A stretch of DNA of 5,376 bases from Chitinophagaceae bacterium (lineage in GTDB: Bacteria; Bacteroidota; Bacteroidia; Chitinophagales; Chitinophagaceae). The position numbers and the translations under genes are program-made. Below the pieces are notes generated by a model that was not told the DNA's origin, searched no databases, and saw only the letters and a list, made by a program, of their open reading frames with translations. The stretch covers positions 1-5,376 of the forward strand of contig JAICHT010000248.1 in assembly GCA_025924755.1 (NCBI GenBank), in the 5' to 3' direction. This document shows positions 1 through 4,577 of this stretch, in pieces (positions within the stretch are counted from its first letter, which is position 1; each line of letters begins with the position of its first letter).

Positions 1-80
1 CCATACCAATAGCCCACTACTTTTTGGCTGTAAGACGCTGTCGTAAAAAAAAGCAAAAAGATGACAAATAATTTTTTCAT
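1..80 (-). CDS. Secreted protein, N-terminal fragment (runs off the window)
   Basis: An ATG at 78-80 opens a frame that stays open to the window edge: 26 full codons plus two bases of a glycine codon. The N-terminus is a typical Sec signal peptide. It has Lys2-Lys3, a hydrophobic core (LFVIFLLFF, residues 4-12), and a polar end TTASYS before Gln19, giving a likely signal peptidase I cut after Ser18. No lipobox cysteine is present, so a lipoprotein is unlikely. The mature protein begins QKVVGYWYG. A start like VVGYW is seen in glycoside hydrolase family 18 proteins, but also in other secreted Bacteroidota proteins, so no function is assigned. The start lies 31 bp after the smpB stop on the same strand, which suggests readthrough or cotranscription from smpB. 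The reading frame and signal peptide are seen directly; export is inferred. Confidence 0.7.
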   Translation of the reverse strand, partial: MKKLFVIFLLFFTTASYSQKVVGYWY

Positions 81-111
81 GCTATACTAAAACGCAACAA
101 TTCGTTCCGTA

Positions 112-546
112 TTATTTTAAGTACCGTTTTATCTCTCTTTCCGTATCTCTTTGTTTTATTGATTCCCTTTTATCATGCAGTTTCTTGCCTTTTGCCAACC
201 CGATTTCTAGCTTTGCTAAATTTTTTTCATTGAAAAATAATCGCAATGGAATGATGGTATAGCCTTTATCTTTCAGGTTGTTTTCCAAACGTTTTAATTC
301 CCGCTTGCTTAATAGTAATTTCCTTTCCCTCAACGGATCGTGATTATTAACCGTTCCAAAAACATATTCGGCAATATGAAATGATTTGAGCCACAATTCT
401 CCATTATTAAAAAGGCAATAGCTGTCATTAAAGCTGGCTTTGCCGGAACGGAGCGATTTTACTTCAGTACCGGTAAGCATAATGCCTGCGGTAAACTTAT
501 CGTCAATATAATATTCGAAATAGGCGGAGCGATTTTTAATTTCCAT
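112..546 (-). CDS. smpB: SsrA-binding protein SmpB (tmRNA partner in ribosome rescue)
   Basis: SmpB binds tmRNA and delivers it to ribosomes stalled on broken mRNAs, so that the nascent chain is tagged and the ribosome released. It acts in the cytoplasm. The 144-residue product covers the whole family length. Visible family blocks are the beta-barrel start (AYFEYYIDDKFTAGI, residues 8-22), LTGTEVKSLR (24-33) with the following GKASFNDSY, HDPLRERKLLL (69-79), GYTIIPLRLFF (95-105), and the basic tail KGKKLHDKRESIKQRD (119-134), which becomes helical in the decoding centre. An in-frame TTG two codons upstream (550-552) could extend it by two residues. The ATG at 544-546 is preferred because family members usually start just before the I-K-N-R motif. 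The gene follows accD after 49 bp with no clear terminator between, so it may share a transcript. The tmRNA gene itself is not in this window. Confidence 0.97.
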   Translation of the reverse strand: MEIKNRSAYFEYYIDDKFTAGIMLTGTEVKSLRSGKASFNDSYCLFNNGELWLKSFHIAEYVFGTVNNHDPLRERKLLLSKRELKRLENNLKDKGYTIIPLRLFFNEKNLAKLEIGLAKGKKLHDKRESIKQRDTEREIKRYLK

Positions 547-595
547 TTTCAATAAAAGTCCAGTGGTAAAGAAAAACGCATTTCTGTAGCAGCCA

Positions 596-1510
596 CTAGT
601 TTTTAAACAGGACCAGCAGTGTGCTTAACCTTTGCTTCAGGTCTTTACGATCTACTATAAAATCTAAAAAGCCGTGTTCTAAAAGGAATTCGCTGCGTTG
701 GAAGCCTTCCGGCAAATCTTTTTTGATTGTTTCCTTGATAACCCTTGGCCCGGCAAAACCAATTAAAGCACCAGGTTCGGCAATATTCAAATCGCCCAGC
801 ATACCAAAAGATGCGGAAATGCCGCCAAAAGTTGGATCAGTTAACAGAGAGATGTATGGAAGCTTGGCATCTGATAATTGGGAAAGTTTGCCGCTGGTTT
901 TTGCAAGTTGCATGAGTGAGAAAGCGCTTTCCATCATACGGGCACCACCGCTTTTACTAATCACCAGGTAGGGAAGTTTGTGCTCCATGCAGTAGTCAAC
1001 AGCCCGGCTAAATTTTTCTCCCATCACGCTGCCCAATGATCCGCCAATAAATTCAAAATCCATACAGGCAATTACTATATCATGACCGCCCACTTTACCC
1101 GTGGCTACCCGCATGGAGTCTTTTAAATCTGTTTTGCTCCAGGTTTCTTCCAGCCGTTTTTGATAAGGCTTCAGATCTGTAAAATTTAAAAAGTCTTTTG
1201 AACGGATATTGCCAAACAATTCTTCATATTGGTGTCCATCAAATAAAATATCATAGTATTCATCGCTGCCAATGCGGTGGTGGTAATTACATTTCGGGCA
1301 TACAAAAAGCTCTTCCCTTAAGTCGCTCACCGTGCATATGTAATTGCATTCGGGGCATTTAGTCCATAATCCTTCCGGCGCTTCTTTCTTTTCCGATGAT
1401 GGTGTTAATATGCCTTTTTTGATACGTTGAAACCAACGCGTTTTTGTTTCTTCACTTTTACCTTCTTCACCGGCAAGGTTAGCATCAAAATCTTCTTCTC
1501 CTTTTGTCAT
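596..1510 (-). CDS. accD: Acetyl-CoA carboxylase carboxyltransferase subunit beta (AccD)
   Basis: AccD pairs with AccA to form the carboxyltransferase that moves the carboxyl group from biotin-BCCP to acetyl-CoA, giving malonyl-CoA for fatty-acid synthesis. From the ATG at 1508-1510 it has 304 residues. An N-terminal zinc ribbon is clear: Cys52-x2-Cys55-x15-Cys71-x2-Cys74, the same spacing as in E. coli AccD. The crotonase-fold carboxyltransferase domain follows, with FIGGSLGSVMGEKFSRA (residues 154-170), SGGARMMES (187-195), LPYISLLTDPTFGGISASF (217-235) and GALIGFAGPRVI (247-258). Before the usual start (RWFQRIKKGI, 25-34) there is an acidic, low-complexity extension of about 24 residues (MTKGEEDFDANLAGEE...). 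A longer frame from a TTG at 1532-1534 is unlikely, because that codon lies inside the -7 promoter box. The gene probably starts its own transcript, which may continue into smpB. Identity is very secure; the start is fairly secure. Confidence 0.97.
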   Translation of the reverse strand: MTKGEEDFDANLAGEEGKSEETKTRWFQRIKKGILTPSSEKKEAPEGLWTKCPECNYICTVSDLREELFVCPKCNYHHRIGSDEYYDILFDGHQYEELFGNIRSKDFLNFTDLKPYQKRLEETWSKTDLKDSMRVATGKVGGHDIVIACMDFEFIGGSLGSVMGEKFSRAVDYCMEHKLPYLVISKSGGARMMESAFSLMQLAKTSGKLSQLSDAKLPYISLLTDPTFGGISASFGMLGDLNIAEPGALIGFAGPRVIKETIKKDLPEGFQRSEFLLEHGFLDFIVDRKDLKQRLSTLLVLFKN

Positions 1511-1531
1511 TTCTAAGATTTTGGTAAAACA

Positions 1532-1539
1532 CAAATATA
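1532..1539 (-). promoter_or_regulatory. Bacteroidota-type -7 promoter box for accD
   Basis: Read on the minus strand this is TATATTTG, a full match to the Bacteroidota -7 consensus TAnnTTTG. It ends 21 bp before the accD ATG, so a transcript would have a leader of roughly 15 nt. A clear -33 TTTG is not seen at the expected spacing; only partial matches occur (TTG at 1554-1556, TTAG at 1557-1560). The box also argues against the upstream TTG as the accD start codon. This is a motif match only. Confidence 0.5.
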
Positions 1540-1625
1540 ATAGTTAGCCTTTACAACTAACGTGATTGTTATTTAGATATGAAATTCAATACTGTTTTAA
1601 ATTACGTATGCCAGCCGGTGGCGTA

Positions 1626-2735
1626 CTATACGATCTTTTCTTTACGGCCGCTTTGTATACTTCTATATATGGCTTCTACTACTTTTATGTCTTTTAATCC
1701 TTCTTCACCCGGAACTACTGATGGTTTGTTTTGCCAGATACACTGCGCAAAATTATCCATTTGCAACGCCTGCTGGTTTACATTTGGGTCAAAGTTCATA
1801 GGTCCGTTGCTGGTAGCGCCTGCCATACCATTGTAGCGATAGGCTTCGGTAAGTTCAAACCAACCTTTTTCGGCATTGGCTTTTAAAAGGTTAAGATTCT
1901 TATTATAACTGGATATTCCGTTAGCAGTTGCGCCACCCGGAAATTCCAAGGTAAAGTATATGGTTTCATCTACTTCTTTAAAAAGTTCGGGTTTTGTTTT
2001 TTCTTCTCTTGCCGTAACATATACAGGTTCTTCGCCGGTTGTATACCTTGCTCCCTGGATGGCATAAATGCCCATGTCCATCAAGCCGCCACCACCGGCC
2101 ATTGCTTTTTTAAGCCGCCATGCATTCGGATCTCCGCCATATACAAATCCATTTTCGCAATCGATATTTTTTACAGCACCATACACTTTTTTTTGTCCCA
2201 ACCGCATCATCTCTTTAGTAAAAGGCTCAAAATGCAGCCGGTAACCAATAGATAATAATCGATTGGCCGATTTGCAGGCCTGGATCATCTCCATACAATC
2301 TGCAGAACTGATGGCCATAGGTTTTTCGCTGATAACGTGTTTGCCTGCTTTTGCAGCACGGATAGTGTACTCCTTATGCATAAACACAGGCAGCACCACA
2401 TACACAATATCAATATCTTTATTACCAGCTATGGAATCGAAGTTTTGATAATTGTAAATATTTTTTTCAGGAATATTATATTTCTCTGCCCATATTTTTT
2501 CTTTGGCAGGTGTGCCGGTAACAATGCCAGCCAGGTAACAGTCTTTTGTGAGTTGTAAGGCAGGTGCCAATTGAGTAGTACTGTAATTGCCCAACCCTAC
2601 TAATGCAACACCCAATTTCTTTTTTGCTGAAGCGCCAATCATGCTTTTGGCAAATGACGGTACCAGCAAAGAGCCGCCTAGGGTTAAAGAAAGTGATTGC
2701 TGGAATTTTCGTCTTGATTTTGATTCTGGAATCAT
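1626..2735 (-). CDS. Tat-exported GFO/IDH/MocA-family dehydrogenase, glucose-fructose oxidoreductase-like
   Basis: This is an NAD(P)-dependent oxidoreductase of the GFO/IDH/MocA family, most like periplasmic glucose-fructose oxidoreductase. It has 369 residues from an ATG at 2733-2735. The N-terminus carries a twin-arginine signal, SRRKFQQ (residues 7-13), then a hydrophobic stretch (LSLTLGGSLLVPSFA). It is therefore expected to fold with its cofactor in the cytoplasm and be exported to the periplasm. The Rossmann domain starts at about residue 41 with GVALVGLGNYS (42-52), followed by NFDSIAGNKDIDIVYVVLP. Catalytic-type motifs are EKPM (137-140) and GGGGLMDMGIYAIQG (214-228), with Asp220 and Tyr224 in the positions used by GFOR. 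The C-terminal PGEEGLKDIKVVEAIY block (342-357) also matches. The real substrate is unknown; many Bacteroidota paralogues act on sugars or glycans. The 91-bp gap after the GNAT gene holds no clear terminator, so the two may be cotranscribed. Confidence 0.9.
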   Translation of the reverse strand: MIPESKSRRKFQQSLSLTLGGSLLVPSFAKSMIGASAKKKLGVALVGLGNYSTTQLAPALQLTKDCYLAGIVTGTPAKEKIWAEKYNIPEKNIYNYQNFDSIAGNKDIDIVYVVLPVFMHKEYTIRAAKAGKHVISEKPMAISSADCMEMIQACKSANRLLSIGYRLHFEPFTKEMMRLGQKKVYGAVKNIDCENGFVYGGDPNAWRLKKAMAGGGGLMDMGIYAIQGARYTTGEEPVYVTAREEKTKPELFKEVDETIYFTLEFPGGATANGISSYNKNLNLLKANAEKGWFELTEAYRYNGMAGATSNGPMNFDPNVNQQALQMDNFAQCIWQNKPSVVPGEEGLKDIKVVEAIYRSIQSGRKEKIV

Positions 2736-2826
2736 ATAGTAGCTTTAATGTTAGGTAAGTTAGTAAAAAGCAGCTATCCGATTTATTTTTAAAATAAAAT
2801 CACCTTATAAAAAAATATAACGGCTC

Positions 2827-3351
2827 CTATAGTATTTCTTTTTCCATAATTAAAAACTCCAGAGGCCGCCGGGGAATGCCAAATCGCGGATCGTTTGGAA
2901 AAGGCTCTGTTTCCCCTGTTTTATGATAGCCCAGTCGTTCGTACCAGTTTATAAGTTCATTTCTAACAGAAATAACAGTCATCTGTATAGCCTGGCAATT
3001 TTGTAGAAGAGTATAATTTTCTGCTGCTTTCACTAAAGTTTTTCCAATACCTTTTGCCTGCATACCCGGTGCAACCGTCAGCATTCCAAGGTACATAAAT
3101 CTTCCTTTCTTTTGCAGGTACACACATCCAATCAAGTTGTCTTTTTCATTTAAGGCTTTTAAAATAACCGCCTCTGGCTTATTTAGTATATCTGCCATGG
3201 CGTTTTCGTCTATGCGTATTCCATCCAGTAAGTCAGCTTCATGTGTCCAGCCTTTTTTTGCCATATCACCTCTATAGGCGCTGTTTACCAGTTGTACCAA
3301 AGCCTGCGTATCGCCACTAGTAGCTATATTAATATTGCAACCATCATTCAT
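2827..3351 (-). CDS. GNAT-family N-acetyltransferase
   Basis: The product belongs to the GCN5-related acetyltransferase superfamily, which transfers acetyl from acetyl-CoA to an amine. From the ATG at 3349-3351 it has 174 residues, a normal single-domain size. An N-terminal strand-helix reads INIATSGDTQALVQLVNSAYRG. The acetyl-CoA binding motif A is LGMLTVAPGMQAKGIGKTL (residues 88-106), with the Q-x-x-G-x-G signature at Gln98, Gly101 and Gly103. The typical C-terminal WYERLGY is at 136-142, followed by TGETEPFP and an LEFLIMEKEI end. Longer starts exist in frame, an ATG at 3367-3369 and a TTG at 3409-3411. The 3351 start is preferred because the first beta strand of GNAT proteins normally lies within the first ten residues. 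The TTG would also sit only about a dozen bases past the upstream terminator. The substrate cannot be told from the sequence. The cytoplasmic location is inferred, since no signal or membrane segment is seen. Confidence 0.9.
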   Translation of the reverse strand: MNDGCNINIATSGDTQALVQLVNSAYRGDMAKKGWTHEADLLDGIRIDENAMADILNKPEAVILKALNEKDNLIGCVYLQKKGRFMYLGMLTVAPGMQAKGIGKTLVKAAENYTLLQNCQAIQMTVISVRNELINWYERLGYHKTGETEPFPNDPRFGIPRRPLEFLIMEKEIL

Positions 3352-3424
3352 TTTGTAAAAATAATTCATCACATGTATATCAGGACAGCAGCTACCATGC
3401 AGGATTGACAATTTATTAAATTAA

Positions 3425-3446
3425 AAAGCCTCATTTCTGAGGCTTT
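3425..3446 (-). terminator. Rho-independent terminator after the 45-codon membrane ORF
   Basis: On the minus strand a 9-bp stem AAAGCCTCA/TGAGGCTTT closes on a GAAA tetraloop, and the T run continues for two more bases (TTTTT in all), then AATTT. It lies 34 bp past the stop of the small ORF at 3481-3618 and upstream of the GNAT gene. It therefore ends a minus-strand transcript coming from the small-ORF region. The symmetry would allow weak use on the plus strand too, but no plus-strand gene feeds it. Confidence 0.85.
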
Positions 3447-3480
3447 AAAAGTAAAGTGATGTGTAAATTAAATGATTTTA

Positions 3481-3618
3481 TTAAGCGTAGGTATCGATTA
3501 AAATGTAAAAGCTTGCTCCCATAAACGCTAAAAAAAGTAAGATTACCGTAATAGTAGCACCTAGATGAAATTCTTCCTTTGGCTCGTCAACATTCCAACT
3601 TTTCAATACTGATTTCAT
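3481..3618 (-). CDS. Small single-pass membrane protein, 45 aa (possibly cytochrome oxidase subunit IIa-like)
   Basis: An ATG at 3616-3618 starts a 45-residue frame ending in TAA at 3481-3483. Residues 1-20 are soluble and charged (MKSVLKSWNVDEPKEEFHLG). Residues 21-41 form one transmembrane helix (ATITVILLFLAFMGASFYILI), and the protein ends DTYA. This layout of short soluble head, one helix and almost no tail is that of subunit IIa of ba3-type cytochrome c oxidases. The G-A-x-x-x-V-I-L pattern is similar to that of the Thermus protein. No oxidase subunit I or II gene is in the window, so this is only a hypothesis. The case that it is a real gene rests on its coherent topology, the good terminator 34 bp downstream, and a possible promoter at 3692-3721. 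No Shine-Dalgarno is evident, which is common in this phylum. Its C-terminal half resembles that of the 47-residue ORF at 4251-4394. Confidence 0.65.
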   Translation of the reverse strand: MKSVLKSWNVDEPKEEFHLGATITVILLFLAFMGASFYILIDTYA

Positions 3619-3821
3619 ACAACTGGTTTTACTCTACTATTTAGGAAAACCATGCCATAACTATTTCAGCAGTAATATTTATGTAAGAGAATCAATTTAG
3701 CCGTAAGATGTAGAAGACAAACCACAATGTAAGGCAAAGTAGCAGTCGCTACTGATAAATAGGGCATATGTTTATAAAATGCAAATACCTTTATTTTGAA
3801 AGGCAGCCAGTTTGAGGCTTA
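3619..3821. other. Intergenic region between the 58-codon and 45-codon ORFs
   Basis: This 203-bp AT-rich spacer holds the possible promoter at 3692-3721 and two short inverted repeats. One is AGTAGC/GCTACT (3738-3753, 4-nt loop); the other is CCTTT/AAAGG (3788-3803, 6-nt loop). Neither is followed by a convincing T run on either strand, so neither is called a terminator. One minus-strand 33-codon frame (3666-3767) is present but weak. Nothing else is recognised. Confidence 0.5.
3692..3721 (-). promoter_or_regulatory. Possible promoter for the 45-codon membrane ORF
   Basis: On the minus strand a TTTG (3718-3721) is followed 18 bp later by TAAATTGA (3692-3699), a 6-of-8 match to the Bacteroidota -7 box TAnnTTTG. 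The spacing is close to that of known -33/-7 pairs. The implied leader to the ATG at 3618 is about 65-70 nt. In an AT-rich intergenic region such a match can occur by chance. Confidence 0.3.
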
Positions 3822-3998
3822 TTATTTATTATCCTTTGCCCGGTAACAGATTAATTCAACCGAAAAACTAAAAGCTAATGCAAATGCAATGGCTTCCCAG
3901 ATCGATTCTTTTTTTACAAAAGCCAGGATCATCATGATAAGGCAAAACAAAGAGGCTACTACGGTTAACGCATTCTTTTCTGACAGGTAGCTTTTCAT
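3822..3998 (-). CDS. Small two-helix membrane protein, 58 aa, unknown function
   Basis: An ATG at 3996-3998 opens a 58-residue frame ending in TAA at 3822-3824. The product begins MKSYLSEKNA. It then has two hydrophobic segments, about residues 11-28 (LTVVASLFCLIMMILAFV) and 36-52 (AIAFALAFSFSVELICY), joined by a short charged turn KKESIWE. It ends in a polar tail RAKDNK. This predicts a helical hairpin in the inner membrane. I do not recognise a named family; small proteins of this shape are common hypothetical genes in Bacteroidota. Two exact matches to the TAAATTTG -7 box lie 34 and 53 bp upstream of the start. No clear terminator follows, and 203 bp separate it from the next small ORF. 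Topology is seen directly; being a real gene is likely but inferred. Confidence 0.55.
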   Translation of the reverse strand: MKSYLSEKNALTVVASLFCLIMMILAFVKKESIWEAIAFALAFSFSVELICYRAKDNK

Positions 3999-4032
3999 GC
4001 AGTTGGATTTAATATTAAGAGTTTTGTGGATG

Positions 4033-4059
4033 CAAATTTATTTAATGAACTCAAATTTA
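4033..4059 (-). promoter_or_regulatory. Tandem -7-like boxes upstream of the 58-codon ORF
   Basis: The minus strand has TAAATTTG twice, at 4052-4059 and 4033-4040, both full matches to the Bacteroidota -7 consensus TAnnTTTG. They sit inside a 10-bp direct repeat (caaatttatt on the plus strand at 4033-4042 and 4052-4061). A TTTT at 4062-4065 lies 21 bp before the nearer box and could act as a weak -33 element. Either box would give a short leader to the ATG at 3998. AT-rich composition makes chance matches possible. Confidence 0.35.
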
Positions 4060-4166
4060 TTAAAACCCGTCGTTGAAACAGCTTTAACTATCGACGAAAA
4101 TTTTGTTAAATAGAAACTAGAACAGAAAGATGGAAATATGTTACCAATACTAATAGTAGATGTGGC

Positions 4167-4206
4167 TATATGGACAAGGTGCAGGAAGATACGAATTGTC
4201 CATATA
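4167..4206. repeat. 11-bp perfect inverted repeat with 18-nt spacer
   Basis: TATATGGACAA at 4167-4177 is repeated as its exact reverse complement TTGTCCATATA at 4196-4206, separated by 18 nt. It lies between the 47- and 58-codon ORFs, 45 bp past the stop of the former. No T run follows on either strand, so it is not a normal intrinsic terminator. It could be a hairpin in an mRNA or small RNA, or a two-half-site operator. The arms are about 29 bp apart from start to start, close to three helical turns. The function is unknown. Confidence 0.6.
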
Positions 4207-4250
4207 AGACACACCAATATAAATGGTAAAATTTAATCCTATGGAAACTA

Positions 4251-4394
4251 TCAGGCAGGACTATTTATAAGAAAATATAAACTTATCGCTCCAAAAATTA
4301 TAAAAAATAAAATCACTAATAGTGTAAGGTTAAAACGAAGATTTTTACCAGATATTGATTTTTGGGGTGCTAAATTTTTTGCCACAGTTTCCAT
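4251..4394 (-). CDS. Small single-pass membrane protein, 47 aa, unknown function
   Basis: An ATG at 4392-4394 opens a 47-residue frame ending in TGA at 4251-4253. The first 22 residues are polar and basic (METVAKNLAPQKSISGKNLR then FN). One transmembrane helix, about residues 23-43 (LTLLVILFF...), follows, and the tail is NSPA. The positive charges before the helix predict N-terminus inside. The C-terminal 23 residues align without gaps to those of the 45-residue ORF at 3481-3618, with 10 identities, so the two may be diverged relatives. No clear -7 box or Shine-Dalgarno is seen upstream, and the region is very AT-rich. It lies 134 bp past the ahcY terminator, so it would need its own promoter. 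I recognise no named family. The coherent topology favours a real gene, but the frame is short enough for chance. Confidence 0.45.
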   Translation of the reverse strand: METVAKNLAPQKSISGKNLRFNLTLLVILFFIIFGAISLYFLINSPA

Positions 4395-4528
4395 AACGTA
4401 TGTTTTTATTCTCCATCTTACTTAAGTGAATTTTATGCCATAAATGGTTTTGGACACCTAAAATTTCAAATAATTTTTATTAATTAATAGGCACCTGTTA
4501 TGATTGACTTCTTAGGGTTCGTTAAATA
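4395..4528. other. AT-rich spacer between ahcY terminator and 47-codon ORF
   Basis: This 134-bp spacer is strongly AT-rich and includes a TTAATTAA palindrome near 4480. A degenerate TATTTG-like sequence on the minus strand (about 4467-4472) is the only promoter-like string noticed, and it is not a full match. No RNA gene or repeat was recognised. Confidence 0.4.
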
Positions 4529-4558
4529 AAAAAGCTCAACCATATGGTTGAGCTTTTT
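4529..4558 (-). terminator. Strong Rho-independent terminator of ahcY
   Basis: A perfect 30-bp palindrome lies 19 bp past the ahcY stop. Its 13-bp arms (AAAAAGCTCAACC and complement) flank ATAT. On the minus strand the second arm runs into TTTTTT, then ATTT. This is a textbook intrinsic terminator in the ahcY direction. The five T residues on the plus strand would allow some bidirectional activity, though no plus-strand gene ends here. Confidence 0.93.
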
Positions 4559-4577
4559 ACACAATTATAGTATGATA

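Noticed and set aside
621..971. Plus-strand open frame of 116 codons
   Set aside because: It lies wholly inside accD, which matches its family end to end on the other strand; the plus frame has no recognisable motif.
1610..1622. GCCA/TGGC inverted repeat right after the dehydrogenase stop
   Set aside because: Four-bp stem and no T run; too weak to call a terminator.
1579..1836. Plus-strand open frame of 85 codons over the 3' end of the dehydrogenase gene
   Set aside because: Mostly antisense to the conserved C-terminal part of the GFOR-like gene, with no family features of its own.
2263..2558. Two overlapping plus-strand frames (2263-2448, 2337-2558)
   Set aside because: Both are antisense to the Rossmann domain of the GFOR-like gene and look like chance open frames.
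2782..2798. TTTATTTT/AAAATAAA palindrome upstream of the dehydrogenase gene
   Set aside because: Made only of A and T with a one-base centre; expected by chance in this AT-rich gap.
3738..3753. AGTAGC/GCTACT hairpin as a terminator
   Set aside because: Six-bp stem followed by only three T residues on the minus strand; 69 bp past the nearest stop.
3666..3767. Minus-strand 33-codon frame with a hydrophobic middle (MPYLSVATATLPYIVVCLL...)
   Set aside because: Too short to judge, ends in an odd KYYC, overlaps the likely promoter of the 45-codon ORF, and has no terminator or start context of its own.
3788..3803. CCTTT/AAAGG hairpin after the 58-codon ORF as a terminator
   Set aside because: Only a 5-bp stem, half of it A-T, and no T run follows on the minus strand.
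4160..4220. Short plus-strand frames of 15-19 codons over the inverted repeat
   Set aside because: Too short, with no start signals; no protein-coding sign beyond chance.
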